Notes: generated from the letters alone by a model not told the origin. Shown: positions 11,001-23,280, numbered from the stretch's first letter. The stretch is DNA of 64,000 bases from Lunularia cruciata (GCA_948567375.1 OX419760.1:17422001-17486000), one strand, 5' to 3'. Numbers and translations are program-made.

Positions 11001-12480
11001 TCACTCTATTGCTTAAAGCAAGCATCAAGTACTTAGAACAAAAGGATGAATATTTTTATCATGAAAGAAATTTACAAATTTTATTTACAAATTCAGATCT
11101 AAATTTACATGTTAGTAAGTTCAAAAGCAAGGATACTAGTCCTTTTAATATTTCATATGATAGCAAAAAGAAGAACTTATGGAAGAGGTTATTAATGTTT
11201 TGAACTTGGAACTTGAGATGAAATGCTTATGGAGAGAAGCACTTTTATCTTAGTACTAGTATATGGAAGAAAAATTAAGTAACTATGCTTACTCATGCCA
11301 AAAAGGTATGGTATATTACTGAAATGTTTAATATGAAAGAGTGTAATCTCTTTACAACTCTTGAGAATTATGGAAGAGATCCAAATGTTGATTAACACAA
11401 AGAGAAGATAGATGCTACTTGATGTAGGAAGCTATAAGGGAGTGTTTTATTCCTTATTTCTACTAAAGACTTGATATTTCTGACTTAGTAACTAAGATCA
11501 ACAATTTTATGCAAGAATTTAAGAAATCTTACTAGATAGGTGCTAAGAGAATTACAACACCTCAAAAGGAATAATGGATTTTGTGATAGAAAAGTAGATT
11601 TTCAAAGCATATGAAGTAATCAATTTTGGCTAGTAAACCAACCCAAATTTAGTTAGAGATATAGAAATTAGAAGATATATATTAGGTTATATGTTCCACT
11701 TGAGAGTGGTTATATCTCATGGTCTTGGTACACCATGAGATATAATTGCACTACTTTTACACTCTACTTTAAGACCTTGGATGTAAGAATCCAAACTAGC
11801 AAATGCAAGATTTAGAGTTTATGAGTGGTCTTCATTCCCTTGGATTTCCCACCAGAGTTCCCATTTCTAATAGTAGGTTTCAAGATTAGGTTCTCCTTTA
11901 AGAGGATATGATTTTTGTACCTGATTCATCTCAAACACTTTGGTCCAAAATATAGCACACATTCATTTACTCATCCCTTGTTTAGTAAACACATAGGTAG
12001 CTTACTCCATTGTAACAAGAAGGTATGTCCTTAAAGCTTGTTATCTAGCATGTACTTATCTACACATAAATTTACTCCTAACAAATCTATTTACATTTGA
12101 GAGTACCATATGTCAAACTTTCTACACTTTGTTAAAGTCATGTATGCTACCACAACTATTATATGAGTGGTGTAGGCTATAGATAGTTGTTCTTATTTTC
12201 ATGGGAGGAAAGCACTCTATTGGGCCACTAATGATATTGAGGGACAAAAAGTGGGAGTAAATTGGTTTCACATCATATGAGTTTATTGCACCAACCATTT
12301 GTTTAGGAGCATAGGCAAGTTTACTAGTAAAAGATAAGTTCATCTATCATGATTGCACACTCTTTTATCACCTATTATGATATTAGATTTAAGTATTTAT
12401 TATTTCCAATCATATCTTTGTTTGGTTATAATCTATAACAAGGTATCACTTGCATAACACTCCCTATTTCCATAGATCTC
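8035..12480. other. AT-rich block without recognisable gene
   Basis: Strongly AT-rich, with only short open frames that match no family I know. There are long low-complexity stretches of A/T-rich words. Given the LTR at its right side and its contrast with the gene islands, it may be old, decayed retroelement sequence; this is inference from composition only. Confidence 0.6.
11711..11744. repeat. short perfect inverted repeat (hairpin)
   Basis: TATATCTCATGGT (11,711-11,723) is mirrored by ACCATGAGATATA (11,732-11,744) across an 8-bp loop, giving perfect 13-bp arms. It lies in gene-free AT-rich DNA, so no function can be attached. Confidence 0.75.
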
Positions 12481-12499
12481 TTATCCCTACACTCTAGGT

Positions 12500-13090
12500 A
12501 GATTAAGATGGATCTTAATGAAAGTATCTCATTTTCTTATGAGCATATTTACTTATGTACTTTACTTGATCATGTTAGGATTCTCTCTTATGGAATGAAA
12601 GGCTCTAAAACTTGGCTCCATACTTCCCTCTTGATGGAGTACTTCCACTACACATCTAAGGAGTTTAATATTGTAAAAGACCAAGGAGAGAATTAGGAGA
12701 ATGGAAGATTGGAGTGAAATATCACATTGGGACTCTTGAATGAGTGAAACTCCAAATGCCTAGAATGAGCTTCGGCTTTCATATTTATAGGGAGTATACA
12801 AGGCTATTGAGAAGCTTCCTGAAAGCTACCTTCTTAGAGTGCAAACCAAGCTAATCAAGAAGCTTCTTGATAAGCTTCCTTCTAGAAGCTACCTTCTTGG
12901 CATGCAAGCTAAGCTATCCAAGAAACTTCCTTCTAGAAGTCCACACTTTGGCATACACATTACTCCATACTTGAAAGGTACCAAGTAGCTTCTTAGATGC
13001 TTCTAGAATATTCTTATAATTCTTGGTTAATTTGGCCTATTTGTTACTTGTAGTCTCAACTAAGTCATCTGTAAACTCTATATTGTTATG
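12500..13090 (-). repeat. LTR-like repeat, same family as the one starting at 63,423 (opposite orientation)
   Basis: Read on the minus strand from 13,090 this sequence aligns with 63,423 onward. Shared blocks include TAACAATAT at the start, a long run of AAGCTTCTT-type palindromic words, a TATA box (TATAAATAT at 12,789-12,781; TATAAATA at 63,812-63,819) and GGCATTTGGAGTTTC followed by TTCAAGAGTCCCAATGTGAT downstream of it. The layout (terminal start, TATA box about 390 bp in, then a transcribed leader) fits a retroelement LTR. Similarity is clear to about 12,680 and weak to about 12,500, so the left end is approximate. The first two bases are CA where the other copy has TG. No polypurine tract or coding domain is seen beside it; it may be a solo LTR. 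Confidence 0.72.
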
Positions 13091-16000
13091 TACTATAATA
13101 CTCTGATTATGATTAGGTTTATTGCATCTAGCATTTTTAGTGCTATTAGACTAGTACACTTGTGGACCTCTATATGACATACATATCATATAAAATTTAC
13201 ATTTTACTTTAAGATGGAGAGCACCTTAGAGTTTATGATGTCATCCAAGACACAGTAGCATAGATCCTACAATCTACACAATCCTAAGTAGGTCCCAAGT
13301 ACAAATTTAGTAATGGATAGATCCGGCTAGACCACCTCCTCAATGTGTGAGATTAGATGTAATGTATTTCACACTACATTGTGTGGTAGTTGCAAACCTC
13401 CTTGCAAGTTATACACATAAGTAGGCATTTAGGAATAACAATAGTGATCATTACAACTTGGAGGACGGAGAACCATTATGCATCATGACTATAATTTGAT
13501 ACCTTTTTATCCTTGGATATAGAGATTTTTTGTCCATCTTCACCACCATCTGATGGCACAATGTTCCTTGAAGAGGAGAGGAGGTAGGGGTGTCTCTTGA
13601 GCCATGCTTATTTCATACAAATAGTCTTTGTTATTTATACCAATTTCAAGAATTGGATCTTCATAACAAGTGGTTGCAATAAGAACTTCCATTCTGTCTA
13701 GGATCCTCTTTGCTCATCTACAAAACATATTATTGGAATACCTACATTACATAGTTCAATGATAGGTTATTTTAAAAAAACATCATTTATCTTGCTTTGA
13801 GGCCATTGTTTTTGCTCTTCTTCCTCTTGCACATTTGAATGGACTTCTTTTTTTCCTTTAAGTGTGCCACTTGGCTCATTTTCTCTTGACCAAGAAGCTA
13901 TGGTAGCTTTGTCATCTACAATGCCTAAATACAAAGATCTAATTTATGCTACTTTATGAAGCAATTTGGTTATATATTATTCTAGCAAATTTAGGATAAG
14001 ACCAAGATACCCCAAAAAAGTATTCATTTATAGTTTTAGTTCTACTGCTTTGAGTAAGAATTTAGTATTTTATGCAAGGATCCAACATGCAAAAAATTGG
14101 GGAAAAATACAAAGTGGAGAGGTATTCTTATGTTGATATTTATCAAAGAGCAGCATGATGAAACTTTAACCATAAGGCTTTCTAGTAACAAGTAAGTTTG
14201 GTGAGATTCAAGATTATGTTCAGGATTAAGGAAAATAGTTAAGTATATTAAATATCAAGGAAGAGAGTTATTACTGAGATAATGCTTCTTACACAATAAT
14301 TCATCAATCAAGCAATTGGAAGAAATTCTAGATCATCATGTTTATTTTCTTGCCATTTAGTGAGTCTTTTTATTATCAAATTCTTTTTGACATTTCGAAG
14401 ATGAAAGTTAGTCCAATTTGATGGATATTTTATACCATAATCCCGAAATACCCCCTACAAGCATAAATGTGAAACTTATTCCAAATGACACCTTTGCTTA
14501 TTTTTACTCTTATATTCAAACCAAATAATAATTAATATTCATCAATATCCTCAATCACCAAGATTTAGTAGTTAAATTTTTTTGAGGTAGATGAATATAC
14601 AATATAGGAATAGGAAGGTATTGATAGTTTTCAATATAGAATTGAAAGTTATGTATTCTCACAAATTTTTAATTGAAAATTTGTTAAATAATTATAGGTT
14701 TTATTTTACTCTTACAAACATATAATAACTCATGAAATGTTGATACAAGGATTAGGATTTTCTTAAAATTTCATAAACAAGGAAATAAAATCTTATTTAC
14801 CTAAAATTCCTTCATTATCTCTATTATCTTACTGTCTCATACATTAAATTTGTGAAGATAATCATATTACTAATGGTTACTTCTTATCTTAGGCTTCAAG
14901 TGAACAAACTGATTATAATTATGTATTTATTTGTTACTTAAGTTTTCTTCTCATAATTAAGAAAATTTAACTCATTACTCTTTGATATTATAGACAACTT
15001 GAGTTTTTAAAAAGAATTTTAGATTAAATGTTTTGCCAAATTTACCTTAGATTTGACTAAGTGTCATCAAATCAAGATTCAGTGTAGATTAACTTCATAT
15101 TGAAGAGATGTATTAAGTTTTACACTATTCTTAAGATGTATTTATTCCTTTTGGTTGCCATAAGAGTCTAGACTTCTAACTAGACATAGTTTCTAAACTT
15201 GCAGATTAATTATCTTTATCAAAATTTATTATTTGAATATGAGTCAATAGCTCCACTAATGATCTATATTTTGTCCGAACAAGGTTAGCTGCAATTTAAG
15301 ACCCTTAACAAGGCGAACTATCTATTATCTTCTTGTGTGAAAGTGCCTAAGCTCAAATAAGCTCAAATATTCAAGTCATCTAGAAAATAACATTAAAATT
15401 ATTAAAATCTTTTTAATTTAATATTCTTTAAATGGGTTCTACATTTCAATCATTTGGCGATTGATTATTTTCTACTAGAGAGTTGACTATCCTCTTAGTA
15501 AAAAGGAGCTCTAACTTTTTAGACCACAGTCAAAAAGTCTTACTAATCTCCCTCATACCAGAAGTTATAATTAACTCTAATACTTGGTATAAATATCTAA
15601 TAGTGAGCTTGCGATATGCAAGTGGTTATTTGTCAGCCTCTAATACATGTTATCGTCATAAATTTGTAAGGTTCCGTGGATTCAGTTGTGACTTCTCATT
15701 ACACAAAAGGGACAAAATATTATCGAAAATACTATGTTGATTTTGATTATACCTTTTGCAAGTTACGTATTCTAAAGACGATTAATGATCAATACCAAAT
15801 TTTCTATCTATATAGCAATAGAAGGTGACTTTATGGATTTAGCGACAACTGCTCGAGTGAAAGAAACGTTCTTCGAGTACGAAAAGTGCTTGTTAGTTGT
15901 TTACTTTCTTGCATAAAACATGTTTACCGTCAATATCTTAAAGGATTAGCATTTAAACCCCGATGTTAATATCTTGACATCTAAACGTATGAAGTCCGCT

Positions 16001-16430
16001 GAGTACCCTTTCCTTCATTCATTTGTATTCATTCATCTTAAGAGAGACAAACTATTATTCAAATTCTTTGCGAAATGCAAAATTAAGAAATCACTACATT
16101 ATCTTATTTTTTATTTCTTTTAATTTTGCTACATTCTAGTGCTTTGATCAGACACTATTGTTTCATAGTTAAGATTATATATATATATAGTATTTTTTAT
16201 TTTTTTGTATTTATATTTATATTACAAATTATATATATATATATAATTTTTGATATATTTTATATTAAAATTTTCATATTATATTAACATTATAATTCAA
16301 ATACATATTATTTATCAAATATATGTATTTTATAAATTCAAGATAACCCGTTCTGAGAACGAATTCTATTCTTATTTACCAAAAAAAATAATATATATAT
16401 ATAAAAACGCACATACGAAATACAAATAAG
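13091..16430. other. AT-rich block without recognisable gene
   Basis: Gene-free and strongly AT-rich, ending in very TA-rich DNA with ATATATAT runs at about 16,165-16,250 and 16,390-16,402. A minus-strand open stretch around 13,700-13,530 reads as a possible retroelement relic (for example MEVLIATTCYEDPILEIG), but I cannot assign it. Composition switches sharply to higher GC at about 16,430, just upstream of the eS25 promoter. Confidence 0.6.
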
Positions 16431-16635
16431 GAATGAAAGAAGGAAAGGAGAAACCAGAAAATAACTTACAAAACAAGATCATAGAAATGAATATCGACTC
16501 ACTTGTCACTTGACTCACTAAATCTGCTTCATGGCTAAGACCTGTTGCAGCCGGTTCTGGTCACTCATGTCTCCGTTGCCAACCAGGGACGGGATCGGTT
16601 CCCGGTCTGTGTCACCGGCAACCAGGCGGCTGCAG

Positions 16636-16705
16636 TGACGTCGATGTGAACGGGCCCTCTGCCCGTCCATCTGTTCCGGGGACCGAGTAGACCCAAATTA
16701 GGGTT
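16636..16705 (+). promoter_or_regulatory. eS25 promoter elements: CRE-like box, GGGCCC and telo-box
   Basis: Upstream of the eS25 start lie TGACGTCG (16,636-16,643, an ACGT-core bZIP-type site), GGGCCC (16,652-16,657, related to but not identical with plant site II TGGGCY) and TTAGGGTT (16,698-16,705, a telo-box on the minus strand). Telo-boxes combined with site II-like motifs are typical of plant ribosomal protein promoters. The telo-box lies 118 bp before the ATG, probably close to the transcription start. Function is inferred from motif and position. Confidence 0.6.
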
Positions 16706-16822
16706 ATGTAAAGGAAGCGTCTCTACTAGTGAAATCCTTTCTCTCCCATCTCGTGGAGCTCCCTTCCGATTGTGCGAAACCCCTTGTGCCGCCGCCGCTG
16801 TCCCAATTTGAGATCACCAGCC

Positions 16823-17608
16823 ATGGTAAATTGAAATGCTGTTTGAGGATGCAAGATAACAATTGTTCAGACGTCTCATCCCTTTTCGCTGAATTCCTAA
16901 TTTGTCACCGTCGTGATGTTTGATGGGCGTTGCGTTCGTGATTAGGTCTTGTTGCTCTGAGTTCTTGGTGGTCGAATGTCTAATCGTGCGTTTCTGATCA
17001 GGCTCCCAAGAAGGAGAGCAAACCTGCTCAGTCTGCCAAGCCTGCCAAGAGTACCGGAGGTGGTAAGCAGAAGAAGAAGGTAAGCCATCAGTGTGAATTT
17101 GCTCGAATTGCTGAGGTCATTGCTTTCACAACCTTTCTTGCCGCTGGGCATTCGAGATGAGTTAGTGGGCAGTTGAGTTCACACTTGAAAGTAACACGCT
17201 TTGGACCCCGCAATCTATCTCAGAAATGGAGCAAGGGTAAACAAAAGGAGAAGGTGAACAACATGGTTCTCTTCGATCAGGGCACCTACGACAAGTTGCT
17301 CGTCGAGGTCCCGAAGTACAAGCTCATCACCCCGTCCGTGCTGTCCGATAGACTTAGGGTAAGTGGACTACTCTCCTCTACATTTGATGATCGCAATCTC
17401 TTAACAAGTAAAGCACTCATGATGCGTCCATGAAATTATTCTCGAACGCACGGTCAGATTCCTCGAGCTTACTGCGCGGTTGGGCTTTCGGCAGATCACC
17501 GGGTCTCTTGCCCGTAGGGCTATCAAGGAGTTGATGGCGAAGGGAACCATCAGACTGGTTGCTGCACACGCCAACCAACAGATCTACACCCGCGCCACCA
17601 ACACATAG
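16823..17608 (+). CDS. RPS25: 40S ribosomal protein eS25 (RPS25), four exons
   Basis: This encodes a small-subunit ribosomal protein near the decoding/E-site side of the 40S head. Exons are 16,823-16,825, 17,002-17,079, 17,224-17,358 and 17,495-17,608, all with GT-AG introns in phase 0. Joined they give 109 residues, the family's normal size. The N-terminus is Lys/Ala-rich ([16 protein letters not shown], then GGGKQKKK), followed by [19 protein letters not shown] and the winged-helix core ([20 protein letters not shown], then [20 protein letters not shown]), ending [10 protein letters not shown]. The first coding exon is only the ATG, in good context (agccATGg). The reading frame is intact and codon use is GC-richer than the surroundings. 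Transcript ends are not determined. It is flanked by AT-rich DNA on the left and unassigned DNA on the right. Confidence 0.97.
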
Positions 17609-19228
17609 TTTGAAGTTGTAGTGGATCTTCTCGGCGCTAGGTTACCCAATCTGTTCCATATCCTTCATTGAAGGTGAATTTTATTATAATGTCACAATCG
17701 AGTGCTTCTCACAATTAGTGAGGTTTTGAACGCCCGGAAATTAACGTTAACATACAATCTGGTACTAGGCTCCGTCGCTTTTACAATGTTCATATCTGGA
17801 CTCTCACGTGTTGGAAGTTAGTTTGTCCTTCCCCGCCAGCACATTTTCATCACAGGACGCCGCGTTTCTAGTGCTCATGTTCAGTTTTCTTGCTACAACC
17901 ACTCTTTGAAGTCACTTAGTAGATGGAGCTTCGGATTCCACATCTGTGCTTTCGAGAATACCAAATGAGTAATTGACAGGAATTGTTCAGGAGACGTTGC
18001 CTTCGTGATGCATACCATCCACTTTGGAAGGTTCTATCGCTGTCGACGAAGCTTATGTAGAATTCAATGAAACCATGGCTTTTCAGCGGAATATCAAGTT
18101 AAAAGATAAGGATCTCTGCCATGGCACTCGTAAGTTTGCTACGTTTGATAGGTGTCTTGGGGCTAAGTTGGAGTGAGGATGCGACCTCCCAAGCATGAAA
18201 GAACAGCAATTGGCAGTCCAATAATGACAGTTTGGTAATTACACTGCGTTTTGGGTACTTGGAAGTTGAATTCAATACGATCCTGCGGGGGGCAAGAAGA
18301 ACGTCGATGCCTCACACATGTTATGAAGTAGAGAGCCGGCTGTGCTTGCTGTGCCTAATCGGATTTACTTGCGTAGAGTAAGTTTCAGAGGGAAAACGTG
18401 TATTTGTAATTGCGCTGTCTGGACTATGTGGGGCTGATATGTAGTGCTACAGAAGCAGATTTCTCGGGCAATGCTTTAATGGGTATAAACTTTCACCGAA
18501 TGGCTAGCGCAGAACGAATGTCACACCCTAATGAAATATCGACTGGCTGGGTTAAAGGCAACTTGACATGTGCTACCCCTAGACCCAAATTCTCGGAGTT
18601 GAGATCCGACTGAAGGTCACGGCCAGCGTAGTTGGCTCTGCGTTATACCGGAACGAGATTCCATAAGAAGATACTAACGACGTGTATGTAAGATCCCTCA
18701 TCTGTGTTTCATTATCTTTGCGCGTAAGGCGTCTTCAGTACAATTTGAGACAGTTCAGGATTAAGTGTGTACGACGAGATCAGAGGCTAGTGCTCAAATT
18801 GGTTCCGAGGATATAGGAGAATCAGAAGTTTGTGCTGAAAATTAGGTGTAGAGAGTGAATGTGAACTTGGCCTGTAAATGAGGTAACGGGTTTAGCACGA
18901 AGTACAAGGGTAGAAGTACAAGAAGAGGAAATACGAGGTACAACATTTGACCATAAATTAAGAGCGCCAAATTACCTCACACGGGAGAACACGTCGGTAA
19001 GTGACTCCTGATCGTCCGAAGGGCATGATAGAACATTCCTTATGTTGATACACTTGGTATTCTCTCATCCCAAAGGGATTTCTAAGCCAAGGAATGTGAG
19101 CGTGAGAGCGAAGGGACTTGGCCTCAACATCGAGGGCTGTGATTACTGCGAACAAGTGCAGAACTCGAGAACAACTTGGAGTCTCCAATCCATTATCTGA
19201 CTTTCAAGGAAAGAATTTTCATATACTA
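17609..19228. other. eS25 3' region and unassigned DNA
   Basis: The first few hundred bases probably include the eS25 3' UTR (TTTATTATAATG near 17,680 could be part of a polyadenylation region). The remainder has moderate GC and only short frames (at most about 76 codons) with no recognisable domain. Confidence 0.5.
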
Positions 19229-19378
19229 TGTAGATGAGACTTGTCAAAACAAATTTATATTTGGTTCGAACTGATAAAGTGATAATATAGGACGTCATGG
19301 GTATGTAGATGTCACGTGTCAAAACACATATATATTTGGTTCGAGCTGATAAAATGATAATATAGGATGTCATGGGTA
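19229..19378. repeat. 75-bp tandem duplication
   Basis: Two copies start at 19,229 and 19,304. They share TTTGGTTCGA, CTGATAAA and TGATAATATAGGA, then GTCATGGGTA, with about ten substitutions. It lies immediately before another unrelated tandem duplication. Confidence 0.85.
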
Positions 19379-19388
19379 CTGAGGTCTT

Positions 19389-19560
19389 GGTTCTAAACCC
19401 AAAACGAAATATAATTTTGGAGAGAATGATTATCTGTGATTATCTATAGATAGTAACAAATCATAAGGTCTCCAGGTTCTAAACCCAAAACGAAATATAA
19501 TTTTGGAGAGAATGATTATCTGTGATTATCTATAGATAGTAACAAATCATAAGGTATCCA
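19389..19560. repeat. 86-bp tandem duplication, nearly identical copies
   Basis: Copies begin at 19,389 and 19,475 with GGTTCTAAACCCAAAACG and end ATCATAAGGTCTCCA / ATCATAAGGTATCCA. I see one substitution, so the duplication is recent. It abuts the 5'-truncated non-LTR copy that follows. Confidence 0.88.
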
Positions 19561-20170
19561 GGTGTAGGGGTATACGATGAGATTGCCTTTTTGTTCTTTT
19601 AACCGTGAAATTAGATGAAATGATGGATAGACATGATGATCGACACATTTGTCGACAAAGGTATGATAATTTTTATGTTAGACACCTTCGTTAACGAATG
19701 CGTGACAATTTATTATGTTAAACACATTCTTTAATGGATGCGTGATAATTTATTATATTAGATGTAAGAGAATATCACTCTCATTTTTATATTTTGTAAT
19801 ATATTTTATATAATATATATCCATTACTCTATATAGGGTAATGGTTGATACATCATAGAACAACTGCATTAGATGATGCTTTTTCTTCTTCGATTGTTCC
19901 ATTTGTTTGTAGTTCACAGGACTTGCTATGCTTCTTCTCCTTCGATTGTTACAATTGTTTGTAGATCACACTTCTTGCATAGTGCTGATATCTTAGTCTC
20001 AGCAGTTTCTCACATAGACTCTATTGGTGCTTAACCCCATTTTACCTTTTTCATCTCTCTCTTGTCTTGCTTGATGGTGCATTTCCATCCTTTTTTTTTT
20101 TTTTTTTTTTTTTTCTTCTTCTTCTTTCTGCGGTCGTCCTTTCACTTTCGTGGATGGAAAAATTACAACA
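19561..20170 (+). mobile_element. 5'-truncated non-LTR retrotransposon copy (3' end only)
   Basis: This stretch aligns with 22,880-23,270, the C-terminal coding and 3' UTR part of the larger element that follows. Shared blocks include GACACATTTGTC / GATACATTTGTC, ATGTTAG, CACTCTCAT, ATATCTTAG and ATAGACTCTATTGGTGCTTA / ATAGACTCTGTCGGGGCTTA. It is more AT-rich and more degraded than its neighbour. A T24 tract (20,091-20,114) interrupts the 3' UTR. Truncation of the 5' part is the usual outcome of target-primed reverse transcription. Confidence 0.7.
20091..20114. repeat. T24 homopolymer followed by CTT repeats
   Basis: Twenty-four consecutive T, then CTTCTTCTTCTT. It lies inside the 3' UTR-like part of the truncated non-LTR copy. 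On this strand it is poly-T, not the poly-A tail expected of a plus-strand insertion, so it is more likely a simple-repeat expansion. Confidence 0.9.
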
Positions 20171-20329
20171 AAAAGCCAATTAGACTTTGGATCACATAAA
20201 ACTGCAAACAAGCGATCACATAGACAGCAATGACACTCAGGATTGTGCACGCTTCTTCTATCTCTTTGTTAATCATTCCAAATATACTGATCGAGTCGTG
20301 AGAATGGTTAGCTTCTCAGGCGGCTTGCA

Positions 20330-23280
20330 TCTTGGGGTTATTTGAGACTAGTTTTCCATGTCCACCTCTATTCCATGCACACTCCATGATGAGGCTAGAA
20401 AGACTTTTTGCCTACCATTTGATCATTTTGCATGTGATCCCTTGGATGATTTAGCATGGTTCTTACTCCTCTTACTCCCTCGATGGTGTCTTTGTTATGC
20501 TAGAGGGGGGCGTGCGGGGCATAGAGGGGTGATTGCTAGATTTCGTCAATTCCGAGCGGGGGATTGGGCGGCCCTTCAAGAGGAGTATGTTAGGGCTACA
20601 CGATTTAGGAGACAGGCATCGCCATAGGATACTATAGAGTCCACTTGATTATGACGGTGTAGGACATTGGGTCAGGCGGGAGAGTTTAGTAGAGCAACAC
20701 GAGCACTACACCCTTTGTCCATGGCAAGTCTTATTGATGACTATCTCTTCTCTACGTTCACTACATCCTATAGCAGTAGAGGACTACCACTAGAGGTCTT
20801 AGATTATCAGCATGAGTAACCTTTATGTCTTTATAGGTCACTATTTGCACAAGCATTGTGCACTGCCCCTCGCCTTTCCTCAGGAGGCTTGTCATGGATG
20901 GTTTATGAGCACCTTAGAGATTGCTTCCAAGCAGATGATCCTTCTAGTGGTTTTACCGAGTTGTTTCAGGTGGCTGCAACAATAGTGAGAGTAGACATTC
21001 CTATGTTTGTTAGTCGAGTGTTAGGTGCTAGTCGACTTCTCGCAATGGAGAAGGACATGGGAGGCATTAGACCAATTGCTATTGGAGAGATCTTTTTGCG
21101 TTTGGTCAGTCATACCATTGTCCTTCAGCATCGTTCTCACTTTCAACATCACCTTAGTCCACATCAGTTTGGAATAGCTACACTTGGAGGATGTGAGGCT
21201 ATATCTCAAGGCATTAGAGCACTCCTAGATATCCATTCGGAGTGGGTTGCCCTACAAGTGGATGTTAAGAATGCTATTAATAGCACCTCACGGGCATCCA
21301 TCTTTAGAGAGCTTAGGGAGGCTGTTGGATCCTTGGCAAGTCTCATTCTTTTTGTGTGGTCTTTTTATGGCTCTCCTGCTTCTTTTTACTACCAATATGG
21401 TGGTTCACAAGAGGGAGTCACCATCTTGGAGTCAATTGTTGGTACACGTAAGGGAGATCTTTTGAAGGGGACCTTTATTTGCCATGGCTCACTTTAGAGC
21501 GCTCCTATCTACTACTTTGGCCATGCTAGGTTGTGTATTTCTCTCCTTGGGAGGTGATACACACATCGTAGGCCCTGTAGATCAGATTGGGCAAGCCTTT
21601 GACTACTTGACTATCGAGCTACATCTAGTAGGCTTGAGAGTCAAGGTGTCAAAGTGTAGTGCATGGTCCCCTTTAGGTATCCCTCTCCACCTTGAGCTTC
21701 CAGACGGGTGTATCACATTCACATATGGACTTTGTATTCTTGGGGTGCCAGTAGGATTGGAGGATTTTGTCACACGCTTCTTAGACGTTGCCCTTGTAGA
21801 GGATGTTCTCCATGTGGATGACCTTCCATTATTAAGAGATCCGCAGGTGGCATTTGGTATACTCTTTTCCAATATTGCTCATTGACCATCCTACCTCATC
21901 CGTACAATTCCCTCCTCACCATCCTTCCTATCACGTCTGAGAGCATTTGATAGGAGGATTATGGGAGTGTTTGGTGATATAACTGGACCAGGGATTTTTG
22001 AGTGTGTGATAGTGGATTTGGCACGTAGATAGACTGCTCTGCCAATCTCATGTGGTGGGGTTGGCTTGCTTTATATGGAGGAGATGACACCTATAACATT
22101 TTTGGGTAGTTGGACTCTCTTGGCACCCTTACTTTTCTCTCGTTTTGTGATTGCTGATAGGCCGGTTTTGGAGATTTATGTGACAGAAGTGGAACAAAGA
22201 TCTTTTTCTCTCTAGGTGTTATTGCGACAGACTAGAGATAGTCTATCCCCACAAGCACGAGAGTATTTTCCACCTTTTGCTTCATTATTGTTAGATTGGA
22301 CTAGAGGTTTACAATCTTCCTTGATAGAGCGACAATGTGAGCATACGCTACATTCTCTCGTAATCGACTCGTCCATTCCTCAAACTACTAGAATACATCT
22401 TCACTTTTGCTCCGACAAGGGTGCAGGCTCTTGGATCCTAGCTCGACCGTGCATTAGAGCATTCCTACTCCCACCAACTATTTTTTCTATAACGATGAGG
22501 TTTTGTCTAGGTTTGGTCCACCCATCTGTATCTTCATTAATTGAAGATGCAGATATAATGATATCACTTGTGAATGTGATTCTACACTAGATGCAACAAG
22601 GGTCCACATGACACGATGTCCTTTTGGAGAACAGAAGATATCTACCCATGATACCATTAGGGATATAGTGTTTGCTATGGCACGAGCAAATGGATACTTG
22701 GTTTGGAGAGAACGTTCGGATGCTTTGCAAACATGTCAATGCAGACTTATACTTGGTCCGAGATGATCAAAAGACAATAGCGAATGTCATGGTTATGAAC
22801 CCTATGCGGGATACAATTTCGAGAGGAATACTACCCATCCCTTGGATGTGCGGCAAATACAATAGCAAATTGTAAAATCTCCAAGTATAAGGGCAGGCAA
22901 CGAGTGTATCTCTTTGTTCCTCTAACCTTGGAATGGAGCAATGGACACTACATTTGATACATTTGTCTAGGAATGCACGAGAACTTATCATGTTAGGCGT
23001 CAAGGATACCATTCTCACTCTCATATTTTAGAAGTGTGTCCATTGCTCCGCAGAGGAGAGTGCCTGATGCAATCCATAGGAGAGAAATCACATTAAGCGA
23101 TGTTTCTTCATATGCTCTAATTGTGTGTAGACAATACTACTTGCATAACTCGAATATCTTAGCTGCAGTAGGGCAGATTCTTCATAGACTCTGTCGGGGC
23201 TTAGCCCCTCGTTACCCTTTTTGTCTCTCCCTTGTCCCTTGTCCTCTCCGGATGCCTTTTCTCTTCATAAAACTGCAAAT
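20330..23280 (+). mobile_element. non-LTR retrotransposon (R2-like layout: RT, CCHC, C-terminal nuclease-like domain), broken
   Basis: One decayed ORF is readable in pieces. The N-terminal part (20,358-20,627) contains FRQFRAGDWAALQEEY. The RT fingers/palm (20,856-21,497) contain GGIRPIAIGEIFLRLVS, HQFGIATLGGCEA and VALQVDVKNAINS. The RT palm/thumb (21,484-21,885) contains GGDTHIVGP where relatives have ADD, so the first catalytic Asp of the second box is lost, then LGVPVG and DPQVAFGIL. A zinc knuckle CECDSTLDATRVHMTRC (22,569-22,619; CX1CX9HX3C) is followed by HDTIRDIVFAMARANG and a region like a PD-(D/E)XK nuclease (ADLYLVRDDQKT). The C-terminus includes SYFRSVSIAPQRRVPDAIHR (about 23,022-23,080), then the 3' UTR to about 23,270. 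RT fold plus C-terminal CCHC and restriction-like nuclease is the layout of early-branching (R2-type) non-LTR elements. Several stops and frameshifts make it inactive. Confidence 0.82.

Noticed and set aside
10913-11203. 96-codon plus-strand frame as a Copia or gypsy gag relic
   Set aside because: Composition follows the AT-rich background and no gag, RT or integrase motif is visible nearby.
19561-23280. Direct repeats of about 400 bp flanking the RT as LTRs
   Set aside because: The repeat in the right copy includes the C-terminal coding region of the RT protein and its 3' UTR, so the left one is a separate 5'-truncated copy and not an LTR.
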